From CAYPHJ01 sp964410485 (GTDB taxonomy: Bacteria; Desulfobacterota; Binatia; UBA9968), in contig CAYPHJ010000065.1 in assembly GCA_964410485.1 (NCBI GenBank), positions 1 to 25,470 of the forward strand: a DNA stretch of 25,470 nt, in the 5' to 3' direction. Made by a program: the position numbers and the translations under genes. The notes beneath the pieces are model-generated. The model saw nothing but the letters and a program-made list of their open reading frames with translations, made no database searches and was not told the DNA's origin. Below, in pieces: positions 7,467-14,264 of the stretch (position 1 is the stretch's first letter; every line of letters begins with the position of its first letter).

Positions 7467-8489
7467 TTAGTCATTCCAGCCGTACAGTCGAATAGCGTTC
7501 GCGCGCATAATCTTATCTTTTTGTTGTTCCGTGATATCCTGCCGTTTTTTGACGGTCGCCGTCATGTACGGGAAGCTTCCGTCCCAGTGGGGGTAATCGG
7601 AAGCGAAAAGCATCACATCTTCCCCTACATGTTGTAAGACGTACGGCAACGTACTTTCTTCAGGTTCTGTGGCATAAAACCAGTTGCCGCTGGTCATGTA
7701 CTCGCTGGGCTTCTTCTTTAAGAGCGGGGCTTCCGACGTTCGTTTCTCCCATTCCTCATCCAGGCGATCCATCCAGTAGGGCACCCACCCGCAGCCGCAT
7801 TCAAGGAAAGCAATGCGCAGCTTCGGGAACTTCTCCGGAACACCGCCGTACATCAGAGCGGCACAATCCAATAAGGTCTCAAATGGCCGGCCGATGGTAT
7901 GGCGGAAAAGGAAAGTATCAAAACGGATCTCGCCGGCCGGTCCCTGTCGCGAATTGTGGATCAGCAGGGGCGCATTGAGTTTCTGCAATTCTTCATAAAT
8001 GGGCCAATACATCGGTTGGCCGATGTGTTCCTTCATGCCGAATGTACCCACCGTGATACCGACCAGTCCGAGCTTGGTGATAGCACGATTGCTTTCTTTT
8101 ACCGCAGCGTCAACATCCTGGAAAGGGACCAACCCGACAGCCTTAAGACGCGGGCTTTCCGCGCAGATACTTGCCACCCAGTCATTGTACCCGCGGCAAA
8201 AAGCGGCGGCGTAATCCTTCTCGGGCAGCATTGTGACGCCAAAGCCGCCAGTGGGGAACAGAACCGAGATGTCGATGCCTTCGGTGTCCATATCCCGCAA
8301 CCGCGTCGGCACATCCGTGATGTTCATGCCGAGCTTGCCGTACATGCTCGAGTCCCAGACATCGTTGGGGAGAAGAGAACCCTGGCGGCGGCAATACGGT
8401 TCGGGGATGAATTTCCTGATGTCGGCGTCCCGGTCCCGAACGTGACCGTCAGCATCGATTATCTTCACATTCTTCAAATCTATAGCCAT
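7467..8489 (-). CDS. Amidohydrolase family 2 protein (ACMSD-like metal-dependent hydrolase/decarboxylase)
   Basis: The 340-residue protein belongs to the TIM-barrel amidohydrolase-2 family, which includes ACMSD-type decarboxylases and C-C or C-N hydrolases acting on carboxylated or aromatic compounds. Visible active-site features are IIDADGHVRD (residues 10-19, N-terminal metal-binding strand; the second residue of the usual HxH is not His), LLIHNSRQG, ECGCGWVPYWMDRLDEEW and the C-terminal Asp motif FASDYPHWDGSFP. AGGAGGA at 8494-8500 fixes the start at 8489. The frame extends upstream to 8546, but that extension is encoded by a dispersed intergenic repeat. The gene lies between an MDR dehydrogenase and the TTT genes, suggesting a role in breakdown of the imported acid. 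Reaction unknown. Confidence 0.88.
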   Translation of the reverse strand: MAIDLKNVKIIDADGHVRDRDADIRKFIPEPYCRRQGSLLPNDVWDSSMYGKLGMNITDVPTRLRDMDTEGIDISVLFPTGGFGVTMLPEKDYAAAFCRGYNDWVASICAESPRLKAVGLVPFQDVDAAVKESNRAITKLGLVGITVGTFGMKEHIGQPMYWPIYEELQKLNAPLLIHNSRQGPAGEIRFDTFLFRHTIGRPFETLLDCAALMYGGVPEKFPKLRIAFLECGCGWVPYWMDRLDEEWEKRTSEAPLLKKKPSEYMTSGNWFYATEPEESTLPYVLQHVGEDVMLFASDYPHWDGSFPYMTATVKKRQDITEQQKDKIMRANAIRLYGWND

Positions 8490-8513
8490 GACTTCCTCCT
8501 TAAAAAATAATGA

Positions 8514-8607
8514 CCGGAGTATTGGAGTGGTGGAGTAATGGAGCATTGGGCAATCCAGTAGTTGGGTTTGTTCTTACGCCCACCGCTCCATTGCTCCAGC
8601 ACTCCAG
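8514..8607. repeat. Intergenic inverted repeat, TGGAGTA family (copy 1)
   Basis: The left arm contains GGAGTGGTGGAGTAATGGAG (8524-8543). The right arm (8581-8606) is a close reverse complement, reading GGAGTGCTGGAGCAATGGAG on the minus strand. Each arm is made of about 7-8-base steps of TGGAG plus 2-3 bases. The 30-bp centre is unrelated. A second copy lies at 25257-25340. Confidence 0.7.
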
Positions 8608-8613
8608 ATTTCC

Positions 8614-9660
8614 CTATGCAAAGCGCACTTGAGCAGGATTCAAGGCGCCATATTTCGCTTTATTGGCGGTGATCTCCAGGGATTCGGGAATCTTTTCAAG
8701 CCCGTCGAGTTTGTGGGTGATCATCGGGTCGATTTTGATGCGCTTCTGCGCGATCAGGCGGGCGGCAAGAACCATTTGTTTGGGCGTCGCCAGCTCCGGG
8801 GGGAACATATAAGTCACCCTTTTTGCCCGTAGGTAGTTAAAATCCAAAGTGATGGGTTCGTGAAAGTGGGGAATGCTCAAGACTTTGCCGCCGGCCGCCA
8901 CGCACGCCACAGCGTCCGAAACCGTCGAGCCGCCCGAAAGTCCCATCCGTGGGCTGCCACTTGCAGCTTCGATGACGAAGGGAACGCCTTTGCCCTGAGT
9001 AAGCTCCATCACGCGCTCAACAACATTCTCTTTTGCAGCGTTGATCGTTACGTCAGCCCCTAGTTCACGGGCGAGAGCGAGAATATCGTCCCGTCGATCA
9101 ACCCCTATGACCATATCGGCACCGGCGACTTTGGACACCTGAGTGCAGTTAAGTCCCATGACGCCCTGGCCCAAAACGAGCACTGTATCTCCCAAGCTGA
9201 TGTCCATCGATCGCACATCAAAGATACAACTTGTAAGCGGCTGGATGGCGGCAATTTCCCAGTCGGTGACGCCGGTCGGCATTTTTGCCAGCGCATCCAG
9301 AGGTATAGCGGCGTATTCGGAAAAACAGCCGGGAAAATCGCGGCCGATGGTTCCACTGTGGGTATGAGTAGCGCCAACGCGGTCTCCCACACGCAAACCA
9401 AATTCATTGTCGTCATTGACCTCGACAATTTCACCGCAGAACTCGTGACCAAACAGCTGCTGCGGGCCCTGGGCCAGTTTTTTCTTCACTTTGTCGTAGC
9501 TGTTGGACCGTTCACCGTAGAACAGCTGAACTTCGGTTACCGATGGTTGAACAACTTTGGTCCTGACGACCGCCCAGCCTGGTTGCAGCCGAGGATATGG
9601 CACTTCTTCAAGCCGCATGTCATTAAAACCATAGGTTACCCATCCTTTTGTTGATTTCAT
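8614..9660 (-). CDS. Medium-chain (zinc-type) alcohol dehydrogenase-like protein
   Basis: The 348-residue MDR-superfamily protein has an N-terminal GroES-like domain with GHEFCGEIVEV (residues 71-81) and GDRVGATHT. A Rossmann domain follows with VLGQGVMGLNC, and VIGVDRRDD at the end of the second strand, which suggests NAD(H) preference because an Asp follows. It is expected to oxidise an alcohol or reduce a carbonyl. Two usual zinc features are missing: the catalytic Cys position near residue 40 reads VVQPSVTEVQ, and the four-Cys structural-zinc loop is absent. It may therefore be a zinc-poor or zinc-independent subfamily. A GGAG lies a few bases before the ATG. It is the first gene of the minus-strand run towards the TTT genes and is divergent from the acyl-CoA dehydrogenase genes. 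Confidence 0.85.
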   Translation of the reverse strand: MKSTKGWVTYGFNDMRLEEVPYPRLQPGWAVVRTKVVQPSVTEVQLFYGERSNSYDKVKKKLAQGPQQLFGHEFCGEIVEVNDDNEFGLRVGDRVGATHTHSGTIGRDFPGCFSEYAAIPLDALAKMPTGVTDWEIAAIQPLTSCIFDVRSMDISLGDTVLVLGQGVMGLNCTQVSKVAGADMVIGVDRRDDILALARELGADVTINAAKENVVERVMELTQGKGVPFVIEAASGSPRMGLSGGSTVSDAVACVAAGGKVLSIPHFHEPITLDFNYLRAKRVTYMFPPELATPKQMVLAARLIAQKRIKIDPMITHKLDGLEKIPESLEITANKAKYGALNPAQVRFA

Positions 9661-9903
9661 GATGGCTCCGTCCTTTGCGTCATTACCACAGGCTCAAAAC
9701 CTAGGCAACGGTCGGTTTGGCCATTTTATTCTTTTATTGTCGGCCGAAGGTGTTATAAGGCAAAAACAGGTCGAGCGCACGCATTGTCGGGCCTGAGTTA
9801 TGTCGCTTCCGCTTATATGGTGCCAACCTTATAGGTGTTGACAAAGGTCCGCCCGACTGTGGGCGCGAATTTGCGGCTGGACAGGATTCCGGAGACGATA
9901 CTG
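9661..9903. other. Divergent intergenic region between the two catabolic blocks
   Basis: This 243-bp gap separates the minus-strand dehydrogenase/amidohydrolase/TTT run from the plus-strand acyl-CoA dehydrogenase run, so it should carry both promoters. A consensus TTGACA is present at 9838-9843 on the plus strand, but no good -10 lies 16-18 bases later. TATAAG (about 9755) and TATAGG (about 9830) are -10-like. No clear operator was recognised. Confidence 0.3.
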
Positions 9904-11106
9904 ATGGACTTTCGCCTGATAGAGGAAGAAGAGCAGTTGCGATGCACCGTCGAACAGTTTGTGCGCGATGAGCTGATTCCTCTGGAGCCACAATTCGAGA
10001 AGGCGCCGGACATTTTTGAAGGAAGCCGCTGGAAGAGCCGCGCGAAGTTGAGCCCCGACCCCGAGGTGCACCGTTATATCGATCTTATGGAAAGCCTTGA
10101 AAAGAAGGCGGAGGCCAGGGGGTTGTGGCAGCTCGACGTGCCCAAAGAATACGGCGGGCTGGGAATCAGCAATATGGCCATGATTGCGATTACCGAGGAG
10201 CTCGAAAAAACAGCGATTCCCTTTGAGTTGGGAAACCACGTCTCGAATATTCTTTATGCATGCAAAGGCGAACAAATAGACAAATTTCTCTTGCCTTGTA
10301 TTCGTGGCGAAAAAACGTCCGCCTTCGGCTTGACCGAGCCCGCTTCGGGATCGGATCCTTCGATGCTGCAAACCACGGCAACTCCCGCCGGCGAGGACTT
10401 TATTATTAACGGCACCAAGATGTTTCCGACCTTCGCCGATGTCGCGGATTTTGTGCAGCTGTTTGCGCGCTTGCCGGGAACCAAAGGCCGCGAGGGCGTG
10501 ACCTGTTTTTTGATTGATAACGGGACGCCCGGTTACCGCGTTGTGCGTAGTATCGCGACCATTGCGGGAACGGAACCTTGCGAGCTCGTGTTCGAGAATT
10601 GCCGCGTGCCAAAGTCGCAGGTGCTCGGTGAAATCGGCGGTGGATGGGAGCTGAATCAATCTTGGCTCGGCGCACGGCGCTTTCAGGTCGGCATTCGTTC
10701 TCACGGCATGAGCCTGCGGGTTCTACGATACGTCGCGGATTGGCTGCATACGGATCGCAGCGGATTGGAGAACGCCAGTGCGGGCATGGGGTATTATCTA
10801 GGAGAACTCGCGGCGCTCAGAACGTTAACGTATCAGGGCGCATGGAAGGCCGACCAAAAGATGGACGTGCGCTTCGAGGCAGCGGCCGTCAAGCTGTTTG
10901 GAACGGAGTTACTCCACAAGGTCATCGATTTTGCACTCGAGGTCATCGGCCCGTCGGCGTTGCGCAATCAACATATGATCGCGCGAGCTTTGCGCCACGC
11001 GCGATCCCGCCGCATCGTGGAAGGGCCGTCGGAGGTCCAACGCCATATTGTCCAACGTGAATTGTTTCGCGAAGGGAGCAACGTTTTTGGAATTGATGTC
11101 GGGTGA
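9904..11106 (+). CDS. Acyl-CoA dehydrogenase, catalytic-type subunit
   Basis: The 400-residue flavoprotein would oxidise an acyl-CoA to its 2,3-enoyl-CoA, passing electrons to ETF. It carries the family motif FGLTEPASGSDP (about residues 142-153) and a C-terminal IVEGPSEVQRHIVQRELF (about 372-389), in which the Glu of VEG aligns with the catalytic base of medium-chain-type enzymes. The start at MDFRLIEEEEQLR is chosen because acyl-CoA dehydrogenases typically begin with this pattern and the downstream paralogue starts MDFRLSAEEE; the frame is open back to 9835 but that part is not family-like. A second acyl-CoA dehydrogenase follows after 214 bp, suggesting a heteromer. The substrate is unknown. 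Confidence 0.93.
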   Translation: MDFRLIEEEEQLRCTVEQFVRDELIPLEPQFEKAPDIFEGSRWKSRAKLSPDPEVHRYIDLMESLEKKAEARGLWQLDVPKEYGGLGISNMAMIAITEELEKTAIPFELGNHVSNILYACKGEQIDKFLLPCIRGEKTSAFGLTEPASGSDPSMLQTTATPAGEDFIINGTKMFPTFADVADFVQLFARLPGTKGREGVTCFLIDNGTPGYRVVRSIATIAGTEPCELVFENCRVPKSQVLGEIGGGWELNQSWLGARRFQVGIRSHGMSLRVLRYVADWLHTDRSGLENASAGMGYYLGELAALRTLTYQGAWKADQKMDVRFEAAAVKLFGTELLHKVIDFALEVIGPSALRNQHMIARALRHARSRRIVEGPSEVQRHIVQRELFREGSNVFGIDVG

Positions 11107-11130
11107 GAGAGTCATCGGTTGGAATATTTC

Positions 11131-11273
11131 ACCACAGAGGCGCTGAGGGCGCAGAGTCGATCATCGTGCTGGTGATTCGTGTTCGTCGTTCCCATACGCT
11201 CACGAGCACGAAAAACGAATACGGCGTTATTCTTGGCGGTCTTGGCGTCTTTGCGCCTTCGCGGGGGATAACG
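11131..11273. repeat. Intergenic repeat pair, CTTTGCGTCTTGGCG family (copy 1)
   Basis: The gap between the two acyl-CoA dehydrogenase genes starts with ACCACAGAGGCGCTGAGGGC (11131-11150) and ends with CTTGGCGTCTTTGCGCCTTC (about 11241-11260). Versions of the second element occur at 14213-14245 and 24460-24602. Similar words are widespread in intergenic DNA of environmental bacteria. Confidence 0.6.
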
Positions 11274-11320
11274 AATTGGCATTTCTCTCTGGTCTTTATC
11301 TCTGGCTGAACGGATGAGCT

Positions 11321-12445
11321 ATGGACTTTAGATTAAGCGCGGAAGAAGAACTGATCCGCCATGCGGCAGCGCAGTTCGTGAAAAAGGAATTGCTGACGCG
11401 CGAGGGAAACTATCTCAAGCAGGCGGCCCCTTTCTTGCCGCCTGGTGATCCGCCCAGGCGCGTTCTCGATCGGGAGACGAAGAACACACTTACCGAACGC
11501 GCCAAGGCTGCCGGCCTGTGGAACTTGGAAATCCCCAGTTCGGACGACGAGTCGACCGTGAGCATGCTCGGGCGGGCTCTAATCTATCGCGAGTTTGGCC
11601 GCACGGTCTTGCCTTTTGAGCCCGCCTGTATTCCGGCCCTATTGAGAATGAGCACGCACGTGAAGGCGTTGACGGAGGGCACGCTAACTCTGTCTCTCGC
11701 CTTTGACGAGATTCACAAGGACGGAAGCCTCGGCAGCATCCGCAGCCGGTTTCGTCCCGTGGCTGACGGTTATTTGCTCAGCGCCACTTCAATCGACGTC
11801 TTGAATCCCGGAGCAGATTGTTTTCTTTTTCCTGCCCACGAAGAGGGAACGAAGCGGGCGGCGCTTTTTTTGCTGGATCGTCAGACTGCCGGCTTCGCGG
11901 TCGACGAGGAAGTTGATCTGAACAATGACGCCGCAATCGGCCGGATGACCCTGCGCGAGTGCAAAGTCCAGAACGACCAGTTATTGGGGTACGAATACGA
12001 AATCGGGGAAATCGTCGCGGCCGAGCAGTTACGCATTGCCGCGCGCTGCTTGGGGATAGCAGAACGGTGTGTTGCGCAGTCTGTTGAGCACGCACGAAAC
12101 CGTGTGACCTTTGGCAGACCGCTGGCGCAAAGACAGGGCATCCAATTCATGCTAGCGGATCTTGTCCTGAACCTGCGTACTTGTACCTGGCAGGTGTTCG
12201 AGGCTGCCTGGAGGGCCGATCACGGTTTGCCGTATTTCGACGGCGCTGCTCTGGTAAAAAAGAGAGCGGCAAAAATGGCGTTTGAAGCCGCGGATATGGC
12301 TATCCAAATTCATGGCGGGTACGGTGTTTGTAAGGAATTTCCTTTCGAAGGATTCTATCGCCAGGCGCGCCTTCTGCGCTTGCTCTACGGGCGGGAGAAG
12401 GAAATCAATCGGACCATAGGGGAAAAGTTCCTACGGAGTGAGTAA
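11321..12445 (+). CDS. Acyl-CoA dehydrogenase-like protein, probable non-catalytic partner subunit
   Basis: The 374-residue protein has the full acyl-CoA dehydrogenase length and fold. It starts MDFRLSAEEELIRHAAAQFV, has ARNRVTFGRPLAQRQGIQFM near residue 257, and IQIHGGYGVCKEFPFEGFYRQ followed by ARLLRLLYGREKEINR near residue 345. The usual RIYEGTSEIQR segment is replaced by RLLYGREKEINR, so the catalytic Glu is not at its canonical place. The middle-domain motif LTEPxxGSD is also unrecognisable (residues 125-140 read TLTLSLAFDEIHKDG). Heteromeric dehydrogenases of steroid side-chain degradation (FadE28/FadE29 type) likewise pair one competent and one degenerate subunit. Co-direction with the preceding gene supports the same arrangement here; that is inference. 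Confidence 0.87.
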   Translation: MDFRLSAEEELIRHAAAQFVKKELLTREGNYLKQAAPFLPPGDPPRRVLDRETKNTLTERAKAAGLWNLEIPSSDDESTVSMLGRALIYREFGRTVLPFEPACIPALLRMSTHVKALTEGTLTLSLAFDEIHKDGSLGSIRSRFRPVADGYLLSATSIDVLNPGADCFLFPAHEEGTKRAALFLLDRQTAGFAVDEEVDLNNDAAIGRMTLRECKVQNDQLLGYEYEIGEIVAAEQLRIAARCLGIAERCVAQSVEHARNRVTFGRPLAQRQGIQFMLADLVLNLRTCTWQVFEAAWRADHGLPYFDGAALVKKRAAKMAFEAADMAIQIHGGYGVCKEFPFEGFYRQARLLRLLYGREKEINRTIGEKFLRSE

Positions 12446-12457
12446 TCTTATAGCCTC

Positions 12458-12531
12458 ATGTCCCGTGTCTCAGGTCCCGCGTCTCGTGTTGGGGAGGGGA
12501 AACTCGATACTTTAGACTTGAGACTCGAAAC
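12458..12531. repeat. Intergenic repeat, GTCTCG family (copy 2)
   Basis: The spacer before the thiolase-like gene contains GGTCCCGCGTCTCGTGTT and later GACTTGAGACTCGAAACC, matching copy 1 at 7389-7458 (reverse orientation) with few changes. The ribosome-binding site AAGGAG of the next gene follows directly at 12538-12543. Confidence 0.6.
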
Positions 12532-12548
12532 CGCAGCAAGGAGAATGC

Positions 12549-13700
12549 ATGCGACGCAGGAAAGTCTGCTTCGTGAGTTACGGATCCACGGAGTATTCGA
12601 GGAAATCGGAAGCTTCGGTATTGACCCATTATGCCAATGCTATTCGACAAGCGCTGGAACGGGTGGGCTTGCATAAACGAGACATCCAGGGCCTCTCGAT
12701 TACAACACAATCGAGTCCGGATTACTCGCCCCATGTCGCGGAGCAGCTGGGGTTGGAATTGGATTGGGTATTGAACGGTGATTACGGCGGCGCCGGAGGT
12801 GTGATGAGCGTGCGGCGGGCGGCCGATGCTATCGAAGCGGGGCATGTGGATCTCATCGTTCTCGTTGGCGGAAACGCCTTTGATAAAAGCGTTCCACAGC
12901 AGCGGCCGCTTGAATATCAGCGTGCCAACTATGTCGATGTTTACGGCTACGGTGGTCCCAATACTCTCATGGCTTTGGTTCAAAGGCTCCACATGGAGAA
13001 TTTCGGGACCACTCTGGAGCAGATCGGCAAAATCGCGGTCTCGCAGCGGTACAATGCCATTAGTAACGCCCAAGCCCTGTTTCGCGATCCCATGACAATG
13101 TCGGACTATCTCGATTCGCGGATGATCTCCGATCCGATTCGGTTGTTCGATTGTGTGATGCCCTGTTCCGGGGCGGAGTGCGTCATTTTGGCCTCGGAAG
13201 AAAGGGCTAAAGCGATCAGCGATAAGTTAGTCTACCTGGTGGCTGATGCGGAGAGGATTCATTACCAGGTCGGCAATATGCTGCCGGACAAGACCACATT
13301 TGGGATGAAAGTGGTTGGCGAGCGACTTTTCAAGGAACTAAAAAGAGAAGAGATCGACTTGTTCGAGATTTACGATGATTATCCTATAGCGGTGATGATT
13401 CAGATCGAAGATCTTGGCTACTGCAATAAAGGAGAGGGAGGCAAGTTTGTCGATGCGCACGATCTTACTTACCGAGGTGATTTCCCTGTCAATACCGGGG
13501 GTGGCGAGCTTTCGGTTGGGCAAGCCGGGCTCGCCGGTGGTTTCCTTCACCTGGTCGAAGCTCTGCGGCAACTGAGAGGAGAGGCGGAAGGGCACCAGGT
13601 TGAAAAAGCCGAGCGTGCTTTGGTCACCGGCATCGGCTGGTTAAATTACGGGCGCAATCTCGGCACGACCGCTGCGTTGGTCATGGAAAGGAGAAAGTGA
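12549..13700 (+). CDS. Thiolase-superfamily protein of the SCP2/Ltp2-like, Cys-lacking type (probable acyl-CoA retro-aldolase subunit)
   Basis: The 383-residue protein has a thiolase fold of the lipid-transfer-protein/SCP-x group that is encoded next to DUF35 partners. The nucleophile loop, normally CSSGxxA, reads GDYGGAGGVMSVRRA (residues 78-91), with no Cys. The C-terminal loop NTGGGELSVGQAGLAGGFLH (about 315-334) has Gln where GHPxG thiolases have His. It is therefore unlikely to be a Claisen thiolase. The best-studied relatives, Ltp2 with the DUF35 protein ChsH2 in steroid degraders, catalyse retro-aldol cleavage of a beta-hydroxyacyl-CoA side chain. AAGGAG lies 5 bases before the ATG. 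The stop codon overlaps the start of the next gene by one base, indicating a tightly coupled complex. Confidence 0.85.
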   Translation: MRRRKVCFVSYGSTEYSRKSEASVLTHYANAIRQALERVGLHKRDIQGLSITTQSSPDYSPHVAEQLGLELDWVLNGDYGGAGGVMSVRRAADAIEAGHVDLIVLVGGNAFDKSVPQQRPLEYQRANYVDVYGYGGPNTLMALVQRLHMENFGTTLEQIGKIAVSQRYNAISNAQALFRDPMTMSDYLDSRMISDPIRLFDCVMPCSGAECVILASEERAKAISDKLVYLVADAERIHYQVGNMLPDKTTFGMKVVGERLFKELKREEIDLFEIYDDYPIAVMIQIEDLGYCNKGEGGKFVDAHDLTYRGDFPVNTGGGELSVGQAGLAGGFLHLVEALRQLRGEAEGHQVEKAERALVTGIGWLNYGRNLGTTAALVMERRK

Positions 13701-14125
13701 TGGCAGAAGCGGCTCTACCGAAGAAAAGCCTCCCGCGGGCCAACCCTATCGATCAGCCTTACTGGCAGGGTGCTGTCGCCGGGAGGCTCCTGATTCAGAA
13801 ATGCAAAGATTGTGGAAAGCTTCAGTTTTACCCTCGCCCGGTGTGTGTCGACTGTTTTAGCGGAAATCTGGAGTGGATTGAAGCTTCCGGGAAGGGCGAG
13901 ATTCATAGTTTTAGTTGGGTGCGCGTTCCGCGTAATCCGGCGTTTAGAGAAGAGGTGCCAATTTGCTACATCAATGTAATCCTCGATGAGGGCGTGATCA
14001 TGGAAAGTCGTCTGGTGGGAAAGGACATAGACAAGGTTAAGATTGGCGATCGAGTGAAAGTGGCGTTTCAAGCGACCGCCAGTCCGGAGATCAACTTGCC
14101 CGTCTTCGAACTGGAGGGACAATGA
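13700..14125 (+). CDS. DUF35 Zn-ribbon/OB-fold protein, acyl-CoA-associated partner of the thiolase-like protein
   Basis: The 141-residue protein has a rubredoxin-like zinc ribbon CKDCGKLQFYPRPVCVDC (residues 35-52, Cys 35, 38, 49 and 52). An OB-fold follows: IEASGKGEIHSFSWVRVP, then a strand with GDRVKVAFQ. Such proteins (ChsH2 type) bind CoA thioesters and are obligate partners of Cys-lacking thiolase-like aldolases. The ATG at 13700 shares its A with the TGA of the upstream gene, and GGAG lies at about 13690-13693. A GTG three bases earlier is possible but the ATG is preferred. Separation from the thiolase-like gene would probably leave both inactive; this is inferred from the family. Confidence 0.9.
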   Translation: MAEAALPKKSLPRANPIDQPYWQGAVAGRLLIQKCKDCGKLQFYPRPVCVDCFSGNLEWIEASGKGEIHSFSWVRVPRNPAFREEVPICYINVILDEGVIMESRLVGKDIDKVKIGDRVKVAFQATASPEINLPVFELEGQ

Positions 14126-14166
14126 AGCCCCTCACCCTTCTCTCCCCGAAAACGGGCGAGGGGCAG
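14126..14166. repeat. Intergenic repeat, CCCTCACCCTTCTCTCCCC family
   Basis: Directly after the DUF35 stop codon the DNA reads CCCTCACCCTTCTCTCCCCG and then ACGGGCGAGGGGCAG, forming an imperfect hairpin. This resembles a very common environmental-bacterial element built on CCCTCTCCC/GGGAGAGGG. Related fragments (GGTGAGAGGGTGATGG) lie at about 4213-4228. It could also weaken transcription between genes. Confidence 0.5.
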
Positions 14167-14212
14167 TCACGCGCTAAGCGCAAAGCGCGATAAGAAAAAA
14201 GACGAATCCGAA

Positions 14213-14245
14213 CTTTGCGTTCTTGGCGTCTTGACGCGAGAAAAA
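14213..14245. repeat. Intergenic repeat, CTTTGCGTCTTGGCG family (copy 2)
   Basis: ACTTTGCGTTCTTGGCGTCT at about 14214-14233 continues as TGACGCGAGAAAAAG. It matches the elements near 11241 and 24577 and ends about 15 bp before the enoyl-CoA hydratase start. Confidence 0.55.
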
Positions 14246-14264
14246 GACAAAGAAAGGCAAGAAA

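Noticed and set aside
8490..8546. N-terminal extension of the amidohydrolase to 8546
   Set aside because: The extra residues are encoded by the TGGAGTA repeat, and a strong AGGAGGA precedes the ATG at 8489.
9829..10704. A 291-codon minus-strand open frame across the first acyl-CoA dehydrogenase gene
   Set aside because: It lies entirely antisense to a gene with clear FAD and catalytic motifs, has no family-like features, and is explained by the codon bias of the opposite strand.
12456..13073. A 205-codon minus-strand open frame over the thiolase-like gene start
   Set aside because: Antisense shadow of a gene with conserved thiolase-fold features; its C-terminal part is encoded by an intergenic repeat.
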